Source of the DNA: Mariprofundaceae bacterium | GTDB taxonomy: Bacteria; Pseudomonadota; Zetaproteobacteria; Mariprofundales; Mariprofundaceae | DNA: 9,573 nt | Direction: 5' to 3' | Assembly: GCA_027035825.1 (NCBI GenBank) | Contig: JALVTX010000092.1 | Location: 1-9,573, forward strand | Shown here: positions 1 through 7,087 of the stretch, one piece after another | Numbering within the stretch: the stretch's first letter is position 1 | Layout: each line of letters starts with the position of its first letter | Position numbers and translations under genes: made by a program | The notes under the pieces: model-generated | Database searches by the model: none | What the model saw: only the letters and a program-made list of their open reading frames with translations | Told to the model about the DNA's origin: nothing

Positions 1-436
1 CCTGCTGCCACGGCTCGCTGAATGCGGTCTGCGCGTGGCGACCATCAAGCACGCCCATCACGGCTTCGAGCCCGACGTGCCGGGCAAGGATTCGTGGCGG
101 CACTTCGAGGCCGGGGCGCACGGCACGTTGCTCGTCGGCCCCGCGCACATGCGGCTCGTGCGCGCCACGCCCCCGCAAGCCTCGCCCGCAAGCCTTGCCG
201 CTCGCTGGTTTCCCGACGCCGATCTGGTGCTGGCGGAGGGCTTTTCATCCATGCCGGGCGCGAAGATCGAGGTGGTGCGAACGGGGGTGGGGCGTCGCCC
301 ATGCGTGAATGACGGCCTCGTGGCGGTGGCCGCCGACGATCCGACGGTGGCGGCCGAGGTGCCGGTGCTGGATCTGAACGATGCCGAAGCCGCCGCCGCG
401 TTCATCCGCCGTTGGATAAAGGAGACGCGGCCATGA
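1..436 (+). CDS. mobB: Molybdopterin-guanine dinucleotide biosynthesis adaptor MobB (3' part; 5' end outside window)
   Basis: MobB is a small cytoplasmic GTP-binding protein that assists MobA in attaching GMP to the molybdenum cofactor. The reading frame is open from base 2, giving 144 visible codons before TGA. The family is usually about 165-175 residues, so only the N-terminal part with the P-loop is missing. The visible part starts LLPRLAECGLRVATIKHAHH, matching the family's IKH-x-HH region. It is followed by PGKDSWRHFEAGA (the family's PGKDS..LR.AGA), the acidic ADLVLAEGF block, then KIEVVRTG and a C-terminal VLDLNDAEAAAAFI helix. The GTG at 35 is internal to this conserved region and is not the real start. 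The stop overlaps the mobA start by ATGA, so the two are co-transcribed and probably translationally coupled. I see nothing abnormal in the visible part. Confidence 0.93.
   Translation, partial: LLPRLAECGLRVATIKHAHHGFEPDVPGKDSWRHFEAGAHGTLLVGPAHMRLVRATPPQASPASLAARWFPDADLVLAEGFSSMPGAKIEVVRTGVGRRPCVNDGLVAVAADDPTVAAEVPVLDLNDAEAAAAFIRRWIKETRP
418..425 (+). promoter_or_regulatory. Ribosome binding site of mobA
   Basis: AAAGGAGA lies inside the last codons of mobB, with its GGAG core (421-424) 8 bases before the ATG at 433. It supports that ATG over the in-frame TTG at 412, which lies before this site, and over the in-frame ATG at 445, which would be too far from it. Confidence 0.75.
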
Positions 437-1035
437 GGGGCGCGATGATCCGGGATGCCGCGGCCGTCGTCCTCTGCGGAGGACGTTCCCGGCGCATGGG
501 CAGGGACAAGGCCGGCGTGAAGCTGGTCGGTCGCACCCTGCTGGATCGCACGCTGGACATCGTGCGTCCGCTGTTCGCCGAGGTGTTCGTCGGCGTGCGC
601 GCGCCGCGCGCGGGGCTGGATTGCGCCCAGGTGCCGGACGCGCCGGGGGGCGAGGGGCCGATCGCGGGTGTGGCCGCGGCGCTCGCGTGGGCGAAGACGC
701 CGTGGCTGTTCGTGCTCGCCTGCGACATGCCGTTCGTTTCCCGCGCGCTGATCGGGCGTCTGGCACGTGCGCGCGATGGTCGGCAGGCCGTGGCGCCGGT
801 GTGGCGGGGCGTGCCGCAGCCTCTGGTCGCGTTCTATTCGCGGGATGCCTTGCCGGCGGTGCGGCACCGCATCGAGCGGCGCGCGTTCAGCCTGATGGGG
901 CTCTTGGACGATCTGGATGCCCGCCTAGTGCCGGAATCCGAGTGGCGTCGGGGGTTCGGGCACGAGCTGATGGACATCGACACGCCCGATGCGCTGCGGT
1001 GGGCGAAGGCGAGGTTCGAGGAGCGATGCCGATGA
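433..1035 (+). CDS. mobA: Molybdenum cofactor guanylyltransferase MobA
   Basis: MobA is a cytoplasmic nucleotidyltransferase that transfers GMP from GTP to Mo-molybdopterin, the final step towards bis-MGD for DMSO-reductase-family enzymes. The product is 200 residues, close to the 194 of E. coli MobA, and is a complete single Rossmann-like NTP-transferase domain. The nucleotide-binding signature LCGGRSRRMGRDK is at about residues 14-26, GPIAG at 75-79, and the metal-binding acidic motif ACDMPF around D98. The C-terminal MDIDTPDALRWA matches the family's NxNTPE end. The ATG at 433 overlaps the mobB stop (ATGA) and follows a good ribosome binding site. The gene ends in another ATGA overlap with moeA. 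A Cys replaces the more common Ala in the L-A-G-G start of the signature, a mild variation. Related enzymes such as MocA share the fold, but the position between mobB and moeA favours MobA. Confidence 0.95.
   Translation: MRGAMIRDAAAVVLCGGRSRRMGRDKAGVKLVGRTLLDRTLDIVRPLFAEVFVGVRAPRAGLDCAQVPDAPGGEGPIAGVAAALAWAKTPWLFVLACDMPFVSRALIGRLARARDGRQAVAPVWRGVPQPLVAFYSRDALPAVRHRIERRAFSLMGLLDDLDARLVPESEWRRGFGHELMDIDTPDALRWAKARFEERCR
1018..1023 (+). promoter_or_regulatory. Ribosome binding site of moeA
   Basis: GAGGAG near the end of mobA lies 8 bases before the ATG at 1032 but only 2 bases before the in-frame ATG at 1026. Spacing therefore favours 1032, which also creates the ATGA overlap seen at the other junctions of this operon. 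Confidence 0.65.
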
Positions 1036-2273
1036 GGAGCTATTTGACGGTTGCCGAGGCGCAAGCCTGCATCCTGGAGCGCGTCCGGCCGGCGGGCCGA
1101 GAGCGCGTGCCGCTGCACGAAAGCCTGGGGCGCGTGCTGGCCGAGGACGTGATCTCGAACCGGAATCATCCGCCGTTCGATGTCTCCGCGATGGACGGCT
1201 ACGCGGTGCGCCATGCCGATTTGCGGGATGGCCCCCGCGAGCTGGACGTGGTGGACGACATTCGAGCCGGGCACATGCCCTGGGTGAAGGTGCTCCCGGG
1301 CAAGGCCGCGCGCATCATGACCGGCGCGCCCGTGCCGGCAGGGGCGGACACCGTGGTGCGCGTGGAGGACACGGAGGAGCCGGCGGAGCATCGCGTTCGC
1401 ATCCTGAAGGCGCCGGAGCCGGGCGCGAACATTCGCCCGAAGGGCGAGAACCTGATGCGCGGCCGCGTGGCGGTGCGGGCCGGCGCGACCATCACGCCCG
1501 GCGTGCTGGCGCTGCTGGCGATGGTGAAGTGCCGCGAGGCGACGGTGTTCGGGCGGCCCAAAGTGGCGATCCTGGCCACGGGCGACGAGCTGGAGGCGCT
1601 GGACGAGCCGCTGGACGAAACGAAGGTGCCCGACGCCAACAGCCACGCGCTGTATGCCCAGTGCAAGGCCCTGGGCATCGAGGCCCGGCTTCTCGGGATC
1701 GCGCGCGACAATCCCATCGAGTTGAAGGCGAAGCTCGCCGAGGGGCTGAACAGCGACGTGTTGCTTGCCTCCGGCGGCGTATCCGTCGGCCATCACGACT
1801 TCGTGCGTCCCGTGCTGAAATCGCTCGGCATCACGATGCACTTCTGGCGCGTGGCGATGCGGCCCGGTCATCCATTGGCCTTTGGCACGGGGCCGGAGGG
1901 GCAATGCGTGTTCGGGCTGCCGGGGAACCCGGTGTCCAGCATGGTCTGCTTCGAGCAATTCGCCGCCCCGGCCCTGCGGTGCATGATGGGTCACCGGCGC
2001 CTGTTCCGGCAGACGGCAGAAGCGAGGCTCGCACACCCCTTGCGCGACCGCGCCGGGCGCATGCACTTCGTCCGCGCGCGCATCCATCGGGACGCCTCCG
2101 GCGGGTTCGTGGCCGAGTCCACGGGCGCGCAGGGCAGCGGGGTGCTGCGCTCGATGGCCGAGGCCGATGGCTTCATCGTCGTTCCCGAGGAGGTCGAGGC
2201 GCTGCCCGAGGGCGCGACGGTGACCGTCCAGCTGCTGGATGACATGGCGTGGGCGAAGGAGGCCGGGATATGA
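1032..2273 (+). CDS. moeA: Molybdopterin molybdenumtransferase MoeA
   Basis: MoeA inserts molybdate into adenylylated molybdopterin (the product of MogA), releasing AMP and giving Mo-molybdopterin. It is cytoplasmic and works as a dimer. The product is 413 residues, the usual family length (E. coli 411). The N-terminal MoeA domains carry PPFDVSAMDGYAVR with D55, MTGAPVPAGADTVV with T97, and NIRPKGEN. The central MoCF-binding domain has ATGDEL near D185/E186, SGGVSVGHHDF at 247-257 with D256 kept, and GLPGNPVSS at 295-303. These correspond to residues shown to matter in E. coli MoeA (D59, T100, E188, D228, P298, P301, from memory). A beta-barrel C-terminal domain follows. ATG 1032 is chosen over ATG 1026 because of ribosome binding site spacing; the difference is two residues. 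It overlaps both neighbours by ATGA. The His-His of SGGVSVGHHD differs from the more usual acidic or Tyr residues, but the key Asp is present. Confidence 0.96.
   Translation: MRSYLTVAEAQACILERVRPAGRERVPLHESLGRVLAEDVISNRNHPPFDVSAMDGYAVRHADLRDGPRELDVVDDIRAGHMPWVKVLPGKAARIMTGAPVPAGADTVVRVEDTEEPAEHRVRILKAPEPGANIRPKGENLMRGRVAVRAGATITPGVLALLAMVKCREATVFGRPKVAILATGDELEALDEPLDETKVPDANSHALYAQCKALGIEARLLGIARDNPIELKAKLAEGLNSDVLLASGGVSVGHHDFVRPVLKSLGITMHFWRVAMRPGHPLAFGTGPEGQCVFGLPGNPVSSMVCFEQFAAPALRCMMGHRRLFRQTAEARLAHPLRDRAGRMHFVRARIHRDASGGFVAESTGAQGSGVLRSMAEADGFIVVPEEVEALPEGATVTVQLLDDMAWAKEAGI
2256..2262 (+). promoter_or_regulatory. Ribosome binding site of mogA
   Basis: AAGGAGG, a near-consensus anti-16S sequence, lies in the last codons of moeA, 7 bases before the ATG at 2270. 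It decides this start over the in-frame GTG at 2249, which would add seven residues not expected in the family. Confidence 0.8.
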
Positions 2274-2824
2274 GCCGGGAGAAGGCAAGAATCGGGTTCG
2301 TGACCGTGTCCGACCGCGCAAGCCGCGGCGAATACGAGGATCTGGGCGGGCCGGCGATGCGCGCGTGGTTTGCGCGCGTGCTGACCTCGCCCTGGGAGGC
2401 CGTATCCCGGCTCGTTCCCGACGAGCGGCACGCCATCGAGCAGGTGCTGCGGGAGCTGGCCGACGAGGCCGGCTGCTGCCTCGTGGTCACGACGGGCGGA
2501 ACCGGCCCCGCGCCGCGCGACGTGACCCCGGAAGCCACCGAGGAGGTGTGCGAAAAGATGCTGCCCGGCTTCGGCGAGCTGATGCGTCAGGAATCGCTGA
2601 AATTCGTGCCGACCGCCATCCTCTCGCGGCAGACGGCGGGGATTCGCGGAGCGTGCCTCATCATCAACCTGCCGGGCAAGCCTTCGGCCATCGAGGATTG
2701 CCTGAACGCCGTGTTCCCGGCCGTGCCTTATTGCATTGATTTGATCGGCGGGCCGTATCTCGAAACGGATTTGGAGCAATGCCAGGCATTTCGCCCCAAG
2801 CACGCGAAGCCTCCGGTTGCATGA
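2270..2824 (+). CDS. mogA: Molybdopterin adenylyltransferase MogA
   Basis: MogA uses ATP to adenylylate molybdopterin, preparing it for molybdate insertion by MoeA, whose gene lies immediately upstream. The product has 184 residues (E. coli MogA 195) and is a single MoCF-binding domain. It begins ARIGFVTVSDRASRGEYED, as in MogA. It has the two acidic positions known from E. coli MogA: D51 in LVPDE (E. coli D49) and D84 in TTGGTGPAPRD at 74-84 (E. coli D82). It continues with MPGFGELMRQESLKFVPTAI, close to the E. coli protein, which separates it from the related MoaB. It lacks the short insertion before the FASVPYC segment of E. coli MogA and has VFPAVPYCIDL instead; this accounts for its shorter length. 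The start overlaps the moeA stop by ATGA. It is the last gene of the operon and converges with smc. Confidence 0.95.
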   Translation: MSREKARIGFVTVSDRASRGEYEDLGGPAMRAWFARVLTSPWEAVSRLVPDERHAIEQVLRELADEAGCCLVVTTGGTGPAPRDVTPEATEEVCEKMLPGFGELMRQESLKFVPTAILSRQTAGIRGACLIINLPGKPSAIEDCLNAVFPAVPYCIDLIGGPYLETDLEQCQAFRPKHAKPPVA

Positions 2825-2845
2825 GCAAAAATGAGGATTGGAATC

Positions 2846-2869
2846 TTCAGGGAACACCGCTTCCCTGAA
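2846..2869. terminator. Perfect inverted repeat between convergent mogA and smc, probable two-way terminator
   Basis: TTCAGGGAA, the loop CACCGC, then TTCCCTGAA form a perfect 9-bp stem with a 6-base loop. It begins 21 bases after the mogA stop and ends 28 bases from the smc stop, as expected of a terminator shared by two converging operons. On the plus strand it is followed by AACCCTTT, a poor T tract. On the minus strand the following sequence (GATTCCAATCC) is not T-rich either. It may therefore be a weak intrinsic terminator, a 3' end stabilising hairpin, or a protein-binding palindrome. Confidence 0.5.
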
Positions 2870-2897
2870 ACCCTTTCGATTGTCCGGCCTGGCAAAT

Positions 2898-5800
2898 TCA
2901 GCCGGCGGCTTGCAGTTCCTCCTCCATGGTGTCCAGATCCACGCCCACGATGCGCGACACGCCCGGCTCGGGCATGGACACGCCGATGATGCGGTTGGCC
3001 ATCTGCATGGTGACCTTGTTGTGCGTGATGGCCAGGAACTGCACCTGGTCGGCAAACTCGCGCACCATCTCGCCGAAGCGGCCCACGTTGGCGTCGTCCA
3101 GCGGCGCGTCCACCTCGTCCAGCACGCAGAATGGCGCGGGCTTGAGCCGGAAGATGGAAAACACCAGCGCCACGGCCGTGAGCGCCTTCTCGCCGCCGGA
3201 GAGCAGGTCGATGTCCTGAAGACGCTTGCCGGGCGGTTGCGCGATGACCTCCACGCCGGCCGTTTGAACGTCATCCGAATCCAGCCGCAGCTCGGCGCGG
3301 CCGCCGCCGAAGAGCCGGGGAAAGGTTTCGCGGAAGCGGGCGTTTACCTGCTCGAAGGCTTCCATGAACCGCTGGCGCGTGGTGCGGTCAATGCGGGCGA
3401 TGGTGTCCTCCAGCGTGGCGAGGCTGGATTCCAGGTCGGCGCACTGCTCGGAGAGGAACTGCTCGCGCTCGGCCGCCTGCTCGTATTCCTCGATGGCCAG
3501 CAGGTTGACGGGCCCGAAGCGGCCCAGCCGCTCTTCCAGCTCCGCCGCGCGGCGCAGCGCCGCCTCCTCGTCCAGCTCCTCGCCGGCTTCCTCCAGCCGC
3601 GCCAGCAGGCTGGCCGCGTCCTCGTTGCAGCGCTGGCGGATTTCAGCCTCCATGTCCTGCAAGCGGGCCGTTTCGGCGGCGAGCGCGATTTCGCGTTGCT
3701 GACGGGTTTCCGCCGCCGCCTGCCGGGCTGCCCGGGCCTCGCGCTCCGCGCGCTCGGCCTGGTGCGCGGCCTGCTGGAGTTCATGGCCTTGCTTGCGAAC
3801 CTCGTTCATCTCGCGGTGCAGGCGCTCCACGGTTTCGGCCGCGCGGGCGAGCCGGGCGTCCAGCTCCTCGTGCGCCGCGGCGGCTTCCTCCTCGCGCAGC
3901 ACGTCCGCCAGCGCCGCTTTGTCCTGCTCGCGGCGTTGGGCGAGACGCGCGGCTTCCTCCTCCAGCCGCCGGCACTCGCGCCGCACGGCCTCCATCGCCT
4001 GCCGGTGCAGCGCCAGCGCCTGCTCGGCCGCCGCGCGGCTGTTCTTGCGTTGGTCGAGCGCCTGCCGGGCGCGCGCCTCGGCCGCGTTGCATTCGTTCAG
4101 GCGGCGCTCGGCCCCGGCCAGTTGCTCGGGGTCGGGCGCGTCCTCGCCCGCCTGCCGCTCATCCCAGTGCGCCCGCTCGGCGGCAATGTCCTCCAGTTCG
4201 CTCGCCAGGCGATGCCGCCGCGCGGTCAGCGCTTCAAGCTCCTCCGTGGTGCGTTGCAGCGTCGCCTCGGCATTGCTTGCGGCGCTTTGCGCTTCCGTCA
4301 GCGCCAGGTGCGCCGCCTGCCATGCCTGCTGCTGGGCCGTGAGTTCGGCCTCGATGGCCTGCACGGCGTCCCGCCGCCGGGTCAGCTCCGCCTCGGCCCT
4401 GGCCAGCAGGCCGCGCTTGCGCGCCAGCTCGCGCCGCGCCGCCAGTCGCCGCGCGCCGGCTTCGTGCGCCGGGGGCGTCAGCCAGCCCGAGGCCTCCATG
4501 CGCCAGCCATCGCGGCTGACGGCCGCGCTCGCGTCCGGCCGGGCCTTGAGGGCGTCGGGCGCATCGGCGATGTGCTCCACCAGCAGCACGTCGCCGAACA
4601 CCGGCCGCAGGGGGTGATCGTCGCCCAGCTCCAGGGCGTCGGCCAGGCTGCCAGCGACGGCCGCTGCCTCGCCCGCATGGACGGCCACCGGCGCATCCCC
4701 CGTTTCGCCCAGGATGGCCAGCAGCGCCGGCAGGGCGGAGGGCGGAACGCGGGCATTGCCGCCCTCGGCGCGCAGCGCCGCGACGACGGCGCGTTCCAGC
4801 CCCTCCGGCGCCTGCAAGGCCTCGTCCACCCAGGTGGCGCCGGCCTCGCGCAGCCGCTCCACCAGCGTCTCGGGGATGTCGCGGTTGCGCGCCCGCGCTT
4901 CCAGCTCCTGAATCTCGCCGCGCAGGCTCCGCGTTTCGCCCAGTTGCTCATCCAGCGCCGATTCGGCCTCGGCCAGCCGCGCGCGCAGATCGTCCAGCCG
5001 CTGTTGCGCCGCTTCCAGTTCGGACTCCGCCTGTTCCCGGCGCGCCCGCAGCTTGCCGGCCTCGCTGGTCAGCCGCGCGAGGGCGTCGTCGGCGTCGCGG
5101 ATGCGCGCATCCAGCTCGCCGCGCTGCGCCTCAAGGGCGGCGGCGCGCGCGGTCAGTCGCTCCAGCGCCTGGGCCGCCGCCTGCTTCTGCCGTTCGGCCT
5201 GTTCGCGCTGGTTGCGGATGCGCTCGAACTCGGCCAGTGCCGCGTCGCGTGCCGTCCGCGCCTGGTCGTGCTCGCGGCGGGCGGCTTCCTCGGCCTCTTG
5301 GGCTTCCGCCAGCGCCTGGGCCAGCGCCGCGTCGTCCTCGGCTTCGAGCTTGCGTTGCTGCTCGGCCAGCTCGCGCTCCAGTTGCGCGATGCGCTCGCCC
5401 GCCTCGCGGATGCGCTGGTGCATGGCCTGCTCGCGCTCGGCCAGGAGCCGCCGTTCCCCGGCCTGGCGCTCGGCCTGCCGTTGCAGTTCGGCCCGCTCCT
5501 GTTCCGCCTGCCTGAGCGCATCCTGCGCCCGCTGGGCCTCCTCCTCGTGCGCCACCAGCCGCTCGCGCGCCTCATGCAGCGCGCGTTCGGCGGCGGCCAG
5601 GGCCGCGGCCTGCTGCTCCTCGGCCGCCCGGCTGTCCGAGAGGGCGGATTCCATCTCGCGGCAACGCGCCGCATGCCGGCGATAGCGGATGCCGAGCGCC
5701 AGCGCCTGCGCGCCCTCCCATTCCTGCTGCATCTTCTTGAAGCGCTCGGCGCGGGAGGCCTGCTGCTTGAGGCTGCGGCACTGGGTGCGCACTTCCTCCA

Positions 5801-6392
5801 GCAGATCGGCGACGCGCTCCAGATTCTGCCGCGTGTGGTTCATCTTCAACTCGGCCTCGCGACGGCGGGCGCGATATTTCATGACGCCGGCGGCTTCCTC
5901 CAGGATGGCGCGGCGCTCCTCCGGCTTGGAGGAAATCATCCGGGCAATCGCGCCCTGCTCGATGATGGCATAGGCGCGGGTGGACACGCCGGTGTCCAGG
6001 AACAAGTCCACGACGTCCTTCAGCCGAGCCGCCTTGCCGTTGATGAAGGCGTCCGAGCCGCCTTCGCGGGTGAGGCGGCGGCGCACGCGGATTTCGTCCA
6101 GTTCGTGATAGGGCGGCGAGAGGCGGCCGGGCTCCACGGCGAAGGTCAGCTCCACGTCGCAAACGCCGACGGGCGGGCGCGTTTCCGAGCCCTGGAAGAT
6201 GAGATCGTCCATGACATTGCCCCGCAGGTGCCGCGCCGAGTGCTCGCCCAGCACCCAGCGAATCGCGTCCACGATGTTCGACTTGCCGGAGCCGTTGGGG
6301 CCGACGATGGCGGTGACGCCGTCGGCCAGGTCGATCTTCACCGGGTCCACGAAGGACTTGAACCCGGACAGCTCAATCCGCTTCAGGCGCAT
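2898..6392 (-). CDS. smc: Chromosome segregation ATPase SMC
   Basis: SMC is the ATPase of the bacterial condensin, acting with ScpA and ScpB (not in this window) to compact and separate replicated chromosomes. The product is 1164 residues, a full family length. The N-terminal head has the Walker A motif GPNGSGKSN at 31-39 and the segment EERRAILEEAAGVMKYR at about 158-174. A long coiled coil very rich in Ala, Glu, Arg and Gln runs from about 180 to 500. A divergent hinge lies at roughly 505-640, and a second coiled coil runs to about 950. The C-terminal head carries the signature LLSGGEKAL around 1063-1071, Walker B FCVLDEVDAPLDD at 1088-1100, and ITHNK near 1122-1126. The ATG at 6392 starts MRLKRIELSGFKSF, the canonical SMC N-terminus, and overlaps the permease gene by 10 bases. 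SbcC, RecN and MukB are ruled out by these motifs. It is the last gene of its operon. Confidence 0.97.
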   Translation of the reverse strand: MRLKRIELSGFKSFVDPVKIDLADGVTAIVGPNGSGKSNIVDAIRWVLGEHSARHLRGNVMDDLIFQGSETRPPVGVCDVELTFAVEPGRLSPPYHELDEIRVRRRLTREGGSDAFINGKAARLKDVVDLFLDTGVSTRAYAIIEQGAIARMISSKPEERRAILEEAAGVMKYRARRREAELKMNHTRQNLERVADLLEEVRTQCRSLKQQASRAERFKKMQQEWEGAQALALGIRYRRHAARCREMESALSDSRAAEEQQAAALAAAERALHEARERLVAHEEEAQRAQDALRQAEQERAELQRQAERQAGERRLLAEREQAMHQRIREAGERIAQLERELAEQQRKLEAEDDAALAQALAEAQEAEEAARREHDQARTARDAALAEFERIRNQREQAERQKQAAAQALERLTARAAALEAQRGELDARIRDADDALARLTSEAGKLRARREQAESELEAAQQRLDDLRARLAEAESALDEQLGETRSLRGEIQELEARARNRDIPETLVERLREAGATWVDEALQAPEGLERAVVAALRAEGGNARVPPSALPALLAILGETGDAPVAVHAGEAAAVAGSLADALELGDDHPLRPVFGDVLLVEHIADAPDALKARPDASAAVSRDGWRMEASGWLTPPAHEAGARRLAARRELARKRGLLARAEAELTRRRDAVQAIEAELTAQQQAWQAAHLALTEAQSAASNAEATLQRTTEELEALTARRHRLASELEDIAAERAHWDERQAGEDAPDPEQLAGAERRLNECNAAEARARQALDQRKNSRAAAEQALALHRQAMEAVRRECRRLEEEAARLAQRREQDKAALADVLREEEAAAAHEELDARLARAAETVERLHREMNEVRKQGHELQQAAHQAERAEREARAARQAAAETRQQREIALAAETARLQDMEAEIRQRCNEDAASLLARLEEAGEELDEEAALRRAAELEERLGRFGPVNLLAIEEYEQAAEREQFLSEQCADLESSLATLEDTIARIDRTTRQRFMEAFEQVNARFRETFPRLFGGGRAELRLDSDDVQTAGVEVIAQPPGKRLQDIDLLSGGEKALTAVALVFSIFRLKPAPFCVLDEVDAPLDDANVGRFGEMVREFADQVQFLAITHNKVTMQMANRIIGVSMPEPGVSRIVGVDLDTMEEELQAAG

Positions 6393-7072
6393 GCCGCGCG
6401 TTGCTCCAGCCGTTTCATCACCGCAAGACTAACCATGCAGGCGGTGAAACTGGAAGTCACCACCATGTAGAGCACCACGAGCTGGGCGCTGGCGGCGGCC
6501 AGCGGCGGGCTGCCGGCCAGGGTCATGCCCACGAAGATGCCCGGCATGTGCACCAGTCCCACCACGCGCAGCGTGTCCACGGTGGGAATCATCGCCAGCC
6601 GCAGGCCATCCTCGGCCCTGTCGCTGCTGGCGATGCGTTCGAACATGATAGAAACGGCGTTCATGCCATTGGCCGCCACCATGCTGCCCAGGGGAATCAG
6701 CGTGCGGGTATCGGCGTGGATGGCTCCAGTGACGGCAAGCCACGGCAGCGTCAGCGAGCAGGCCGCGAGCAGGCCGAGACTGGCGGCCAGCCAGGCAGGG
6801 CCGGGGCGCGCATGGTGCCCGGCGCTGGTGCGCGCGGCCAGCACGCAGAATCCGGCCACCAGCAGCGCCTGCGCCCAGTGGGCGCGGATGTCGAACACCC
6901 AGTGCAGCACGAAGGCCAGCGCCAACAGTTGCGCCAGCCCGCGCAGGGAAGCGATGAGCATGCGGCGGGACAGTCCCACGTGGGCCCGCCAGGCCCACAG
7001 GGAAGCGCCGGCCAGAAGCAGCCAGGCCGCCATCAGGCGCATCACCGTATCGGCGAGCTGGCTGCCATCCAT
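6383..7072 (-). CDS. fetB: FetB-like (UPF0014) ABC transporter permease with shortened cytoplasmic loop
   Basis: This is an inner-membrane protein of the UPF0014/FetB family. In E. coli, FetB pairs with the ATPase FetA and is linked to iron export. The product has 229 residues against about 250-260 in the family. Hydrophobic segments are visible near residues 8-29, 38-59, 66-80, 91-113, 122-145, 164-186 and 190-217. Family motifs are present: SLRGLAQLLALAFVLHWVF at 42-60, IPLGSMVAANGMNAV at 126-140, MIPTVDTLRVVGLVHMPGIF at 161-180, and TLAGSPPLAAASAQLVVLYM at 184-203. The part between NGMN and IPTVD is about 24 residues shorter than in E. coli FetB (recalled), removing the stretch with the family's E-x-L-x-LGA motif that probably touches the ATPase. 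No ATPase gene is adjacent. The ATG at 7072 has only a weak GGA upstream. It lies 15 bases after glyS and in the same frame. The family call is firm; iron as substrate is inference. Confidence 0.82.
   Translation of the reverse strand: MDGSQLADTVMRLMAAWLLLAGASLWAWRAHVGLSRRMLIASLRGLAQLLALAFVLHWVFDIRAHWAQALLVAGFCVLAARTSAGHHARPGPAWLAASLGLLAACSLTLPWLAVTGAIHADTRTLIPLGSMVAANGMNAVSIMFERIASSDRAEDGLRLAMIPTVDTLRVVGLVHMPGIFVGMTLAGSPPLAAASAQLVVLYMVVTSSFTACMVSLAVMKRLEQRAACA
6404..6407 (-). promoter_or_regulatory. Probable ribosome binding site of smc
   Basis: GGAG on the minus strand, inside the 3' end of the permease gene, lies 11 bases before the smc ATG. The spacing is longer than ideal. With the 10-base gene overlap, reinitiation by ribosomes finishing the permease gene is likely to help smc translation. 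Confidence 0.45.
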
Positions 7073-7087
7073 GGCGTGTCCGTGATG

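Noticed and set aside
35..436. A complete short mobB starting at the GTG at 35.
   Set aside because: The frame is open to the window edge, and the residues before this GTG match MobB, so the gene is truncated by the window rather than short.
834..2321. A 495-codon open frame on the minus strand opposite moeA.
   Set aside because: It is in the same codon register as moeA and is again explained by the lack of TTA, CTA and TCA codons. The translation is rich in His, Arg and Gly with no recognisable domain.
3400..5700. Apparent repetitive DNA inside smc.
   Set aside because: The recurrence of GCC/GAG/CGC-type codons reflects the Ala/Glu/Arg-rich coiled coil. I found no exact tandem unit.
2838..6470. 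A 1210-codon open frame on the plus strand opposite smc.
   Set aside because: Its codons are in exact register with the smc codons on the other strand, so it stays open simply because smc avoids TTA, CTA and TCA codons, as expected at this GC content. It has no family motif, starts at TTG without a ribosome binding site, and smc itself is beyond doubt.
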